DNA of 64,000 nucleotides, from positions 115,436,715-115,500,714 of the forward strand of contig OY986437.1 in NCBI GenBank assembly GCA_963920525.1, given 5' to 3'. The notes under the pieces were generated by a model. It saw only the letters and a program-made list of their open reading frames with translations. It was not told where the DNA came from and searched no databases. This stretch comes from Dichetophora obliterata. Taxonomy: Eukaryota; Arthropoda; Insecta; Diptera; Sciomyzidae. A program made the position numbers and the translations under genes. Positions 44,945-56,004 of this stretch are shown here, one piece after another. Numbering within the stretch: position 1 is the first letter of the stretch; each line of letters starts with the position of its first letter.

Positions 44945-45603
44945 AAGGTTTAAAACACTTTGGAAAGCCTAAGAATACAACAAAAATACAAAAAGCGTTA
45001 AGCTACAAAGAACACAAAGACGACATAAACTTAATTTATGCTGTTGCTTTAGGCAAAGTTTTGTGTTATCAAATCTATTGATTATGAAGCATTATTTCTT
45101 TAAAGTTATCATTTGCTTATGTTTGTTTAAATTTTATATATAAAATCACTAAAAATAATATATCCATGGTTCAAATAAAATTTTTTAAGTTCGTGTTTTT
45201 AAAGTTAATAATCTAATTTTTCAATACATGTAAAATGTGACTCCTAGTTAAATGATATGGATTTCCATGTTTAATCATTGTTCTTTGTTTTTAACACGAT
45301 TTTATTAGCTTCACTTCATGTCTGTCCCATACAAATCCATTGGAATCCATTTTTAACCAACTTTCCGCCCAGCTAGATTTTTGAAACTTAAAATGTAGCT
45401 GAGAACTGGATGACAATACAATAATCAATTATTTTCTTGTCTGTACCTTTATAAGTATGGCTTAAATACGAAATTATTTGATACATACATACATATTTAA
45501 AATCAAGCAAAAATACTGAAAAGCTTATTGACATTTTTAAATTTCAAAAATTCAAAACTGAAGTGAATTTACGAGTATTACCTCATTTTGAATAAGTGTT
45601 GGT
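44945..45603. other. AT-rich spacer
   Basis: No feature supported. Confidence 0.3.
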
Positions 45604-45690
45604 GCGAGTTCTGTAGCTCATAGCGCAAGGCGATTGATTTAAAACCACAAGGTAGTGAGTTCGAGCCTCAACAATGTGGACGTATTTTTT
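45604..45690 (+). mobile_element. tRNA-like SINE head, family S3, copy 1
   Basis: GTTCTGTAGCTCATAGCG (A-box region, 45,608-45,625) and a B-box-like AGTTCGAGCCT (45,658-45,668) at tRNA spacing. An anticodon-loop-like TTTAAAA lies between. Acceptor halves do not pair, so a functional tRNA is unlikely. Confidence 0.5.
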
Positions 45691-45840
45691 TTTTATAAAA
45701 CAAATTCAAATTTTAAAAAATTCACGTCTGAGGGTTTTTCGAAAAAAAAAAAAATTGTAAAAAAGTAGTTTAAATAAAATTTTTTATTTATTTTTAAGAA
45801 AATAGTTTGATTTATTTCTTTTAAGAATATATTTCCTTGT

Positions 45841-45912
45841 GAGTTCTGTAGCTCAGTGCACAGGGCGCTTGCTTTATAATCGTTATGTAGAGCATGCGTC
45901 CCACGTTTTAGG
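45841..45912 (+). mobile_element. tRNA-like SINE head, family S3, copy 2
   Basis: GAGTTCTGTAGCTCAGTGCA repeats the head of copy 1 237 bp upstream, but the B box is lost ('gagcatgcgtcccac'). Confidence 0.4.
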
Positions 45913-46234
45913 AAGAACTAAAAGCCCCACTCTAGAAGAAATTATTTTATACTTTTTAGTTTAATTTAAAAACGTGTTATATTAAAAATATATTTTTACT
46001 TGAAAAGTTTTTGTTTTAGAGTACATTTCACAAAAAACCACCTTTGAAACGATGGGAAAATATTTATTAAAACTGAGTTTTAATATCTTGTAAAAAATAC
46101 TTTGATCAAAAATCCTACTAAATAAAATTGAAGCGTCACACACAACGCGTTTAGCACACTAGCTAAAAAAGTGATGTTTTTGGAAAAAACTAGACTTAAA
46201 TGGTTTTTTGATTAATTAACGACCATTGTAACAA

Positions 46235-46425
46235 TATTTAAAAAAAAAATTGCCACACCCCCTTTTACCGCCCACTCAATGAAAATGCTATAAATAAGTT
46301 CGTTTTGGTCGTATTACACTAAAATTTGGTAATTTGCTTCATATTATTACTAGTGGCAACTTCACGAAATATGGACGTGGTCTCATTGTAGTGGCATCCA
46401 CTCTTAAGAAGGTAGGCATGGTGAA
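46235..46425 (-). repeat. Family A tail, inverted copy
   Basis: 'tgccacacccccttttaccg', then 'cgttttggtcgtatta' and 'aaatttggtaa' are the reverse complement of the tail near 560-680. Confidence 0.65.
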
Positions 46426-46525
46426 AAACGAAGCAAAAATAAAAAATGAACAAATAAAGTTTTATTGTAAAATCGATTTAGTATTACATAAATTTGGAAA
46501 CAGTTTGAGAGTTCATTTTATTTAT

Positions 46526-48390
46526 TCGATTAATAAAGCTTTTACTTCGTCATCTAACTTAAGACAATGTTTTTGTTTTGTAAATCTCAGTGCTGTAATA
46601 TACGGATCTGAAGTAATCAATGATTGATGCATTACATCCGTGTTCGTTGCAACTCGCAACGCAGAATATTTCATTTTCTAGAATATTTTAATCTAAAGTT
46701 CTTAAAATCTTTGTTTCTAGCTTTTTCAGCCTCTTCTGAAAGAAGACTTACAGGTAGCAATGCTGCTTCTATAATCTGTTTACCATGTAATAAAATTTTA
46801 TGGACAGTGATGGGCATATAGTACCAATTATAATGTTGTAACATGCATATTCATTAAACTTATTTGCATCCAAGTTCTGCCCACAAGTAATCGCTTGCAA
46901 AATAATTCGTAACAGTTGACTAAGTTATTTTTTAACACCGGTAATTTCTGACACTATTTTACAATTTTCAAAAAAACGTTTATAAGTGTTGCCATCATTA
47001 CTCGTCCCCGAACCATGTTTAACGAAATCTACAAGAATACCTAACCTTTTATGAAATTCGTTATGTATTCTCTTCTCATATGCTTTAGTTTGAATGTATT
47101 ATTTCAGTGTCATTCAAATTAGTTATATCTCTTTTCATATTTTCAACAGCCGATGTTATTTTTTCTTTTGCCTCTTTATCATATTCCATTGAAATAGGTC
47201 GGCAGTATCTCGTGGAAGAAGTACAATCATTATGCTAATATTCTATGTTATCATCTGTAAGGAATTTTATCTCTGTGAAACGTTGTTTATATTCTGATTG
47301 GCTGGAAAATGTATAACAACCCCACTTGCTGATAAGTTTGAAGTTATTATTGCTAATGGCATTAACATCCTCAATAGACTTACTCTCCAAAATCCTTTTC
47401 GTTGTATGATCTAGCAAATCTTGTAAATTTACAGTCGCACTTGTTTCTGTTATTGTTATATTTTCCGGATAGCATTTTTTTCTCTCTTCGGTGATTTGAT
47501 AATAAGGTGGAAGAACATTAAAACTTAAATCTGTTAATGTGTTCCTGACAACTTCGTATTGATATTTTGTTAGTTGAGCATCAACGACTAGGGCTAATGT
47601 TCGATTAAGTGGCTCGATTGTTTTGACTTTTCGTTTTCTTTTATTCCTCCAATAGCCATTCGCAACTGCTCAACTGGATATTCTTGTCTTAACTTTTCTG
47701 CTTTATAACGTTTAGCACGATTACAGTAGCAAGCAAATTCTTTTTCTGGTCTACCACCAGAATTTATTTTTCATGATCCAGCTTCGCTTTTTTTCTGATA
47801 AATCAACTGTAGTACCTGAAGAAATTTAATTTTGAAAATATTTTCTGAATCAACATTCGCTCGGAGATATAACAAGGACTATCTATGACAGCACAATAAA
47901 CAGAATATATTTCATATTTCATTAACTAATGCGTACAATTAATCAATAGAATAACAAAACCCTTCATACATAAGTGCATAAAAAAAATACGCACAAAAAA
48001 GTTTTTCTAAATATGAGAAACATGCCATCTTATTTATAACAAAATAAACAAACATCTGTACATAATATCTGAACACCACACAAAATTTCATAAAAAACGA
48101 TGCACGCGTTTTCGAGAACATCGGTGACACACGAACAGTAAACAAACTAATTTTTATATATATAGAAATAATAAAATTTACCATTTAGCCAATTTTCATT
48201 TTTCGTTTGAAACCTTTTGCGCAAGTGGCCTACAAATTTTTTAACAATTTCTTCAATTATTGAACTGAGATCCAATGGTGTAAAATCTCAATCGAATCTT
48301 GAAAAAAGTCCGTTAACTTTGTTGCATCTAGTCCATTTTTAATTAATTCCTCACTGAGAATTCGGTACGAAATATTAAATTTCTTCATAT
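46526..48390 (-). pseudogene. Second Transib (RAG1-like) transposase fossil, different subfamily
   Basis: Minus-strand landmarks: KKFNISYRILSEELIKNGL near 48,385 (probable N-terminus); RAKRYKAEKLRQEYPVEQL (~47,720); ATVNLQDLLDHTTKRILE (~47,420); WGCYTFSSQSEYKQRF (~47,310), where the first catalytic Asp column is Tyr; RYCRPISMEYDKEAKEKI (~47,190); GSGTSNDGNTYKRFFEN (~47,010); MPITVHKILLHGKQIIEAAL (~46,820); LLSEEAEKARNKDFKNF (~46,745, Glu block); and SDPYITALR then EVKALL at the end. The middle (~100 codons, CxxC and PLHAWIRFFE region) is deleted near 47,100. It matches the 17,348-19,513 copy block by block but is strongly diverged. Several stops and frame changes. Confidence 0.85.
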
Positions 48391-49183
48391 TAAATAAAAT
48401 ATTATGATTTAATATAAGTAATCACTCCACTTAAAACCAATATCCAGGTAAGTAAACTAATTTTTAGCGGCAATAATAATGAAGAAAATTATAATAAAGA
48501 AGAATTATAAACTTGTAAACAAGTGCAGCAACCAGCTGATTGCTTCCTTTTAACAGTGCGAGAGCACTGTAAAATTCACGTTCCGCCTTCACGAAAACGT
48601 TCATAACATCGCAAGTTGGTTGAAGTTGGTTCTAGTTTTTACATTTTTATAAAATAAAAACTAGATTCTCCACAATTATATAAATTAGAAACGTTAGTAT
48701 GCCCTAGGTTAAAAAAAACTTTCATGTCTAAACTTTAGCATAAATGAAATTTTAGTACTCTATAAAAATAATTATTATTTATTGTACTTTTAGTTATACC
48801 TTAAACAATTTACTTCATAAGATTTTCTTAATATTACAGTTATATAAATTAAATAAAAATACTACTTAATCTATTTACGAAATCTTTATAAAACTATTTT
48901 CTGTTTTTACTCTTTTTGGTATATATTTATAAGCTAGACAAATAGATTTTATATAATAGATGGAGGATTTTAAATAAAAAAATAATTTTTTTTTTTAATT
49001 TTGGACAATAAGGAATTGATAGACAGATATTTGGCTACACAAAAAAAAAATAAACAAATATTAATTTTGCACTGTTTCAAAAACAGGTTTTTTCCAACGA
49101 TTCGTCGCCGCAAATGACGTTATAAGCGACCATTGAAAATGCTCTTGACTTGAAGGAAGATTGTTTTTGAAATGAAAACTTCT
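48391..49183. other. AT-rich spacer with a palindrome
   Basis: At 48,549-48,575 'ttttaacagtgc' and 'gcactgtaaaa' flank GAG, a near-perfect palindrome whose arms resemble Transib ends (CACTGT). The rest is A/T-rich with no feature. Confidence 0.4.
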
Positions 49184-49342
49184 TTAGGCGCATTGAACGA
49201 TTTTGGTAGAGGGTAAATCTTTGGTTTGCGTCATGGTGTTTTTCCGAGTAACTCTCGTTATCAATATAGATAGCAAAGATAACAAGATAAGAAGCTTAGA
49301 AAACAAGCAAGCAACCATCAAAAAGTTCCTCTGCTGACGCAT
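49184..49342 (-). CDS. Possible small secreted or membrane peptide (52 aa), unrecognised
   Basis: The ATG at 49,342 opens MRQQRNFLMVACLFSKLLIL followed by more Leu/Ile, a plausible signal peptide or membrane anchor, then a short polar tail ending VQCA. Upstream TTTCGCAACG is shared with the region before the 50,377 ORF, hinting at a relation. The product is not recognised; it may be chance. Confidence 0.15.
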   Translation of the reverse strand: MRQQRNFLMVACLFSKLLILLSLLSILITRVTRKNTMTQTKDLPSTKIVQCA

Positions 49343-49411
49343 CGTTCTTTCCCCTCCCTTTGCTCCGTTGCGAAACATTACCTGCATTCTCGTGGCACTA
49401 GAACAGATCAA

Positions 49412-50220
49412 ATCTCAGTAAGACAACGTAAGTTCAACTTTATATCAATTTGTCATCAGAGTCTTGAAACAGCTGTTTTAAGAACAATAACAAAAGAAAA
49501 CGTCGTGAAAACGCGGTGAAACGTCAAAATAGGAAAATGAATAGTTATTTAGATTTGCCAACTATGTTCGTTTTGATAAAAAATGCTTGAAACTTGGCAG
49601 CATTTTAAGATCAGAAATAGAGATCAACGACCACGAGAATGCAGCTATTGAATGTTACTGTTTTTTTCAATGTATATGTTGAGCTAGCTGCCCAGTAGTT
49701 CGCGGCATCATTGACGAACTTTTCGTGATGATTTCTTGAAGGAAGTTTCTGCATGAGCTGCTGGATTTAAAAAAAATTCATACAAAATATAATGCAAAGC
49801 AGCGATTGTCAGCGCCTAACGTTTTCTACTCTATAACAACAACTTGAAGATATTCATGATTGTTGTAATTTGCCGAATCGTTCAGAGGCTAAGCTGCAAC
49901 AATACAGCGTTTTCACTTCTTCAACGTTTCGGAAGGAATGTTACTTCACGAATTTTATTTTTCGATTTTAATTCCTTGACGATTTTTTTTTATATTCCTG
50001 CCTACTTTTTGTTAAGGAAACTTCCCCAATATTTCGATACTGGGTTCGTGCATGATAAATCCCGACGTTTCTGCATTGCGTCTTGCACGAATTTGGAACA
50101 TTTATATGAAATTTTCGTCAATGAAATGTATGGCCAAATCAGCATATTTTGTCAAGGATCAAGAAAAATCGTACATGATTCATTTGAGATTTCTTCAAGA
50201 CTGGAACTACTGGGTGTTGG
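49412..50220. other. Unassigned, lower-AT region
   Basis: Includes a 126-codon plus-strand frame (49,844-50,224) with no recognised domain. Possibly host-derived or old transposon sequence. Confidence 0.3.
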
Positions 50221-50377
50221 CTAAAATAAAATAAATTTTAAATTTTTGATATTTGCTTTTTGGTTGACTGGCCGTGAAGTCTCTTTTAATGCCTCCACTT
50301 GAGATCTTGCTACCAGGCAAATAAAAAACATAGCAAGCAAAGTGCTGTTTATTTTCCGCAGAAAATTCGGTTCATCC
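50221..50377 (-). pseudogene. Signal-peptide-like ORF, copy 1 (inverted)
   Basis: The minus-strand frame reads DEPNFLRKINSTLLAMFFIC then LVARSQVEALKETS and ends KFILF-stop. It is homologous to 51,498-51,657 (+), with the same ending. The hydrophobic core with a small-residue end (VEA) looks like a secretion signal. No Met lies at the expected start; an internal Met (LLAM) could start a ~33-aa peptide. Function unknown. Confidence 0.35.
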
Positions 50378-50596
50378 CCTCTAACGTTGCGAAACCGATG
50401 TGATACTGCTCTTCTCTGTTCGTCGTTGTAGTAGATTTGATTGGTAATTGTTGTTGTCAATGTATTTAAGTTCAGCTACAGATCTACATATAGATTGACA
50501 GAAAAACAGTAAATATCCTTCATGATTTCTTTATGAAGGAACGATTTGTCAGCAGATAAACTTATTGATGGTTGCTTCCTGCCATAGTATAATTAG

Positions 50597-50777
50597 ACAA
50601 GGTAGTGTTAGGGCTGAATGTGTTTTCTTTCTAAGTGACCATAACTGTCATCCATTTTGATATATTTGCCAATTCTTGCTTTCATATTGCATTCTCGTTG
50701 GTTGCAGATTTTGTATGAAATGTCAATTTCGTTTTGACAGTTTCGGTCGCCGGCTCTCCACCCTAACACTACCTTGT
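50597..50777. mobile_element. 181-bp MITE, TIR ACAAGGTAGTGTTAGGG
   Basis: 17-bp perfect inverted termini (50,597-50,613 and 50,761-50,777). Non-coding interior. Flanks TTAG and TTAA do not give an exact duplication. Confidence 0.7.
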
Positions 50778-51497
50778 TTAATTTTGCCATGCTTGCTACA
50801 TTTGCTGAGCGCTTGGTAGCCAATATTCAAGAGCGTGTATTTGAGTTTCATGACTAACATAAAAATATTTGTAGTTTTATAAATGTTCCAGCATATTCTC
50901 TTTCTGGGACCATCGTATAATAAGTAATAGGTAGGAGTGACATTTCGTGTTTCGACCATCGAATATCAAGCAAAAGAAAATAAAATAGAGAACGTGTGTC
51001 ACACATATTGGACGTATTCAGAGGAGTCATCTGCTGTGAATGGATCATTTAATTGCAAAGGTTTCCCACTCAAACTTAAAAAAAAACAGTTGCCAACTAT
51101 TGACTCCGCTGAAAGCTGCCATGTGAGTGACACACGCACTTTATATTGATTTCTTTTGTTTGAAACTGCAGCTCGTGAGAAAATGAGTAGTTGTCAAGGC
51201 TACCTAATAATAATTTTATCATGAGTGGGACTATAGTATCTTTTTTAAAAATATAATGCAATGATTAATGACACAAACAGTGAAAATAATGTAGATGAAG
51301 TTCAATGAAATGTATGTTTTTATTTTTTTATTTTTTATTTTTTTTTATTTTATTTTTATTTTTATTTAATTATAATTAATTAAATTTATATTTTTGTTTA
51401 TGTTTTACTTTGTCTTTTATATTAAAACCTACAATTTAAAATATAATGAAGTGATAAAAGATGAAAATAATGTGCATTAATGATGAACCAGTTGTAC
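50778..51497. other. Unassigned spacer
   Basis: Two similar AT-rich blocks ('aaaatataatg', 'gaaaataatgt') near 51,248 and 51,437. 51,318-51,400 is simple T/A sequence. No gene. Confidence 0.3.
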
Positions 51498-51657
51498 GGA
51501 TGAACCGAATCGGGGGCAGAAAATAAACTGCACTTTGCTTGCTATGTTTTCTGTTTTCCTTGTAGCAAGATCTCAAATGCAGGCATTAAAAGAGATTCAA
51601 GACCCATCAAACAAAATATCATATATAAAAAAAAGTAAATTTATTTTATTTTAGCTA
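51498..51657 (+). pseudogene. Signal-peptide-like ORF, copy 2
   Basis: The frame reads DEPNRGQKINCTLLAMFSVF then LVARSQMQALKEIQDPSNK and ends KFILF-stop. It aligns with copy 1 over ~50 codons with conserved hydrophobic core, ALKE and C-terminus. It is followed by 'ctacagctctacatgtacat', which matches 'ctacagatctacatatagat' at 50,473. Like copy 1 it lacks an obvious N-terminal Met. Product unrecognised. Confidence 0.35.
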
Positions 51658-52024
51658 CAGCTCTACATGTACATTGAAAGAAAAAAATTAAATATCCTTT
51701 TTGAGGATTATTTTTCATTCAATAGTGCTCCCAGTATTTTATTTTTATATCAACAATATTCAATTTAAATGTAACAATATAGTTTGGTGTAATTATAAAA
51801 TAAAAATGCTATCTGAATAACAAATATTTTGAAAGAAATTATCAAAGGTTGAGGAGGTGAAAACATAAAAATTTTTTCCGATTAGCATGAAAATTCTTGT
51901 ATAGCTGTAAGGCGGTCCGTGGCAGGACAAAGTCTTCCAGGGAATACTAATATTTTACATATATGTTTTCGCTTCGGCCGGCAGTCCCCTCACTGCTATA
52001 ATTTTTTTATATACAGGCACATTT
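51658..52024. other. AT-rich spacer
   Basis: Nothing assigned beyond the tail shared with the 50.5-kb copy. Confidence 0.3.
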
Positions 52025-52140
52025 GCTTAAAACTCTTGCACCAATATAGAGGAAATCGAAATCAGATGGTTCTAAGTGCGATATTAAAAACGTTTTTTCA
52101 ATTCCGTGAAACTTAAAATTTTGTCGCTTATGATAAAAAC
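52025..52140 (+). repeat. Family G MITE internal fragment
   Basis: 'caccaatatagaggaaat', 'ctaagtgcgatatt' and 'caattccgtgaaactta' match the interior of the 30,750-31,023 MITE in the same order. Termini are not recognisable. Confidence 0.6.
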
Positions 52141-53238
52141 TACAATTGATATTTCCTTAACAAAATTAAAACAAGAAACTTTTGATCATGGTCGACTGCT
52201 CTCGCGATTGCCAACCATTAAGCAGTATTAATGAATTTATAAGAGGTATAGTTTTCAAAATTGAATTCACTTATTTTTCTCCCTAACAGTATTGAAATGC
52301 CAAATTCAAAAGCATGTAAGCAACGTAAAATTTTATATTGAAAAATTGATGAACTTTTTTAAAGTGTTGATTAGCAACACAATATTAAGCGAATACGTAA
52401 GGGTTGCTTTTGCCTCTGTTCGAAGCCTGTATTATTTTCTCAGCCAAAGTTTTAAGGAATTAAAACCGAAGCATGAAAAATGAAGCTGTAATCCCTATAA
52501 TGCATAGCAAAACAAAGAATTTTTGAAGCCACAGTTTCCATTAGCAAAAACTGATTCAAATTTATAATACAATTAAAAGTTCGCCTTATGGCTCTTTTAG
52601 AAGTTACAACGATTGCTAATGAAAAGATAAGTTTCTAGAGAGCCAAAAGTAAAAATTCGAAATTTCATCTTTTAAGCTCGTAAATGCTTAAATGAAAATA
52701 AACATTTTAAACTTTGAAATAAAAAATTCCGAGATTCTGAAAAAAAATCCATATTTAAAAATTTGAACTTCAAAGTTTGTAAAGCAAAATTCAATTGGAA
52801 AATATACATAAATGTAAATTTAAGTCAAACTAAAAATCAATGATTAAAATTCAGACTAATGCTAAAGAAATCGAAAATTGAAAAACAAAATCAGAGAGAA
52901 AAATTTTTAGTGCAGAATAACTACATAAAAAAAAAAATAATTACCTAACCACAAAAAAACAAAAATTCTGAACAATTAACTAAAGCCTTTAAAGTTTAAC
53001 TTTGAGCTTACAATATATCATAAAAATACCAGATTCACAATTTGATATTAATTTTTTCTCTTTCTCTTTAAACTTAAAACCTCATTTTAACTTATAATTT
53101 TTATAAAAATTTTAAATGTTTCAGAATTTTTATACGAATTTCGTTTTAAGTACTTAACTTTATTATTCAAAAAACATTTCGTTAAAAGTGAAATAGTTTA
53201 AATTATGTCTGATTTGGTTTTTGTTTTATGTTTTGCAG
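52141..53238. other. AT-rich region, possible intron
   Basis: Dense A/T with no transposon block. If the exon at 53,239 is real this is intronic; the last bases (ttgttttatgttttgcag) are a good acceptor. Confidence 0.35.
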
Positions 53239-53325
53239 GAATTGTACTCGTGGGACAAAGGAAACGCGCTTACATATCCGATACGCTATCACGAGCAGTC
53301 GCTGGGCGTTGCTGACCACACATAA
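53239..53325 (+). CDS. Candidate terminal coding exon of a host gene
   Basis: A strong acceptor (TTGTTTTATGTTTTGCAG) is followed by ~190 bp of balanced base composition in a very AT-rich area. From 53,239 one frame reads ELYSWDKGNALTYPIRYHEQ then SLGVADHT and a TAA at 53,323-53,325. The alternative phase reads NCTRGTKETRLHIRYAITSS through an Asn run (from an AAC repeat) to a TAG at 53,420. Both could be terminal; I favour the first on composition. AATAAA signals follow at ~53,470 and ~53,685. The gene is not recognised and upstream exons are not identified. Confidence 0.45.
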   Translation, partial: ELYSWDKGNALTYPIRYHEQSLGVADHT

Positions 53326-54680
53326 AGCAGCTTTACTAGCAGTCAAGCGTGAATTGCGAGCCGAATCCAACATTACCCACAACAACAACAACAAAGACAG
53401 TGACAACAAAAGTTTCTGTTAGTGTTAATGCATCAACAATAAAACGAAAGGACTTCAAAAAACACAAAAAATAAAGCATACTTTAAGGCCATAAAATGCG
53501 TTTATGTTAAATTTTTTATTTTTTTACAGTTCCTTTGTTAATTATTTTCATTTAATTTAAGAGAAAACATTTTTGGATTATTGTAAAAAATTGTCATAAA
53601 ATTGCAAATGCAAATTTTTGTAAAACTAGTTGTTAGTAAAATTAAAATGATATTTAAATGAATACTATGCAAAAATAATGAATAAATAAAAATCTATTAA
53701 AATAATTATGTAACTTTTGTAGAACATTTAAGGCGCATTTATGGAAAAAATTAGTTGATATAAAATATTTTGTTTATTTAAATAATTCGGTAATGAACAA
53801 TTAAAAATGTATTATAATTAAAAGTCTTTAAAACCAAAAATTAATAAAAAAATTATAATGAAAATTATAAATCACTGGAGTTTTTAGAATATGTAATAGG
53901 TTTAACAATCGTTTCAAATAGGTTTTTTTTAACACATTTTTTACGGAAGTTGCGAAGACGCAACTTCTAACCATTTTACACCTGAAGCTTAAATAATGTT
54001 AACATTTAATTAGTGAAACACTGATTCTGAAAGCAAATGAAAATATCTAATCGACCCATTTTTAGAATGCGTTCAAAAAACGGTTTTTATGTTTTTTGAA
54101 ACTTTAACACCAAAAATTTTAAAAATTTTATGGAATCGTTGTTATTCTTCTGATCAGATACGTAAAAATAATTATTTCCTAAGATAATGTTATCATAAAC
54201 ATTACTTTTGACAACATTAAAAATCTTCATTTAGTTTGAATATGAGGAGTTTTTTAATTTTTATACCCGTTTTGGTCGTTTCGGCCCAAAAACGACACTT
54301 GAATTTTTGAGAAAACTAGAAGCTGAAAAGAAATGTGCCAGTTGTTAATAGAATAACTATATTCGAATATAAAACATGTTTATTTATTTATTAGTTTATT
54401 TGGTTGCTAAACCTTAACAGGCTCTATAGCATTCTTAGATGATAAAATTAGATGTTGACTAGAATTCAGTTTCTTAGCAAATTTAAAAGTTTTAACAAAT
54501 AAGAATATAATACTATCCTCATAAAAAAAACTAGGGCCAAATGATAATGTAAGGCAGCATTTGAACGTTGTGTTGTCAACACAAGCAAGGTCAAGTTAGC
54601 AACAGTTCATGTATCCTGATTTCTGTGGAGTCATGACAAACAAGGTCGATAAAATAACACTCCAATAAATACATATATAA
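53326..54680. other. Probable 3' UTR then AT-rich spacer
   Basis: An AAC/CAA microsatellite at ~53,380-53,398, candidate poly-A signals, then A/T sequence. A perfect 9-bp hairpin GAAGTTGCG-AAGA-CGCAACTTC lies at 53,946-53,967. No other feature. Confidence 0.4.
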
Positions 54681-55827
54681 TCACCCCTATTGTGTATGTC
54701 AACGCCGACGCCTACATCAATTCTATCTCGACATCACTTCGACGCCGACATCAACACAATACAGTTATTTACTAACATTCTGTATTGATGTTGACGTGTT
54801 ATCGATAATTCAAAAGTATTGATACATCTTTCTTTTTAATAATGAGGAAATAAATAAACAAAAAATAAAGAAAAGTGAAACAGTTTATACATTTTAATTG
54901 TTTTGACTTTAATTGTTTATTTTAATTGTTTGAGTGTTAAAGAGTGCATTGTGCGTGTTGAAGAGGTCATCCTGCCACCATTTGTGTCGCTTTGTCATTT
55001 GTTACACTTTTATTGTGATTTAAGATTTCTAAATACACTTTTATTTCAAACTTTACTTAGAGCACAAATACACCAACTTAAATTTTCATAATTTGGAAAG
55101 CCTTTTTATTTAAGAGTTTAATCAGGGTAGTTTGGACGAAATATGTTTTTTGTAACTGATTCCAGCGAAAGTTCAAGCGATGACGATAGTAATCGAATCC
55201 TTACGCTTCAGAGAAAAGTCATAAGGCAAAGATCGGATATTTTTAATTTGCCGGATACCAACATACGGATGTACGTTCAAGATTTTTAGTTCTTGATTAA
55301 TTTTTAGCAAATTTGGGTTTCAAAATATTTAAGACACTTATATATATATACTATTTCGTTACAGATTTATTTATTATTTTTGCAAAAACAAAGCAGCGTT
55401 TAAATTTGTTTTAAGAAAATAGAGGCGTCAATGAAAAGTGGAAAAGGGTAAACATTCATTTCAAATAAAATTAAGTTAGCAACAACATTGCGATTTTTTG
55501 CGCAAGGCTCTTATCAATTAAGTGTCGGTAAGTTCACAAATTAAGTAAATTCAGAGGATATTTAAGGAAAACAATTAATTTTACTTACAAATTTTTTAAC
55601 TGCAGCTGCTTTTGCGTTTAAAAAGAATGTGTCCTTGTGCGTGTCACCTACAAAAACTGTGTCGACAAAATTAATGCTGTTTCACGTCGACGCCGACATC
55701 AATGTTGCTTAGCCAATACCAAAAATGTGACAAAAGTTATCGATAAACATAAATATTGACAACGCCAATACCAATTTGCAATGTGTTGTCGTCGACGTGT
55801 CGACGTTGACTTACATAATTGGGGTGA
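54681..55827 (+). mobile_element. PIF/Harbinger-like element, internally deleted
   Basis: Left TCACCCCTATTGTGTATGTC and the inverted right TCACCCCAATTATGTAAGTC form ~29-bp imperfect termini continuing into 'aacgccgac'/'aacgtcgac'. Flanks are TAA and ATA, so the duplication is ambiguous. Transposase exons typical of Harbinger nuclease are retained inside (55,143-55,660). Total 1,147 bp, too short for the two-gene autonomous form. Confidence 0.7.
55143..55660 (+). pseudogene. Harbinger transposase, N-terminal exons
   Basis: The ATG at 55,143 opens an acidic start (SSESSSDDDSN), then RKVIRQRSDIFNLPD, the Harbinger nuclease N-terminal block. A donor GTACGT at 55,271 and an acceptor TTCGTTACAG ending 55,364 join this to a block reading YYFCKNKAAFKFVLRK. 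A further block LATTLRFFAQGSYQLSVG is followed by donor GTAAGT at 55,528 and acceptor CTGCAG ending 55,605. A TAG after FVLRK and loss of the catalytic half make it dead. Confidence 0.7.
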
Positions 55828-56004
55828 ATATATATCGTTTTCCTACGGCCAGTGGGATTCTGGCTTAACAGGCAGGTTTCTCGACAAACTACGTTAACTT
55901 TCTTTTAACACAAATCCAATTTCTTTAATACAAAGAAAAACGGCATAACGTAGGCATCAAGACAAAATAGCTGTTATTGGCTAATATAAATACTAAACAT
56001 TTTC
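55828..56004. other. Short spacer
   Basis: No feature. Confidence 0.3.

Noticed and set aside
45604..45690. tRNA-Leu-like gene
   Set aside because: No pairing acceptor stem; repeated nearby without a B box.
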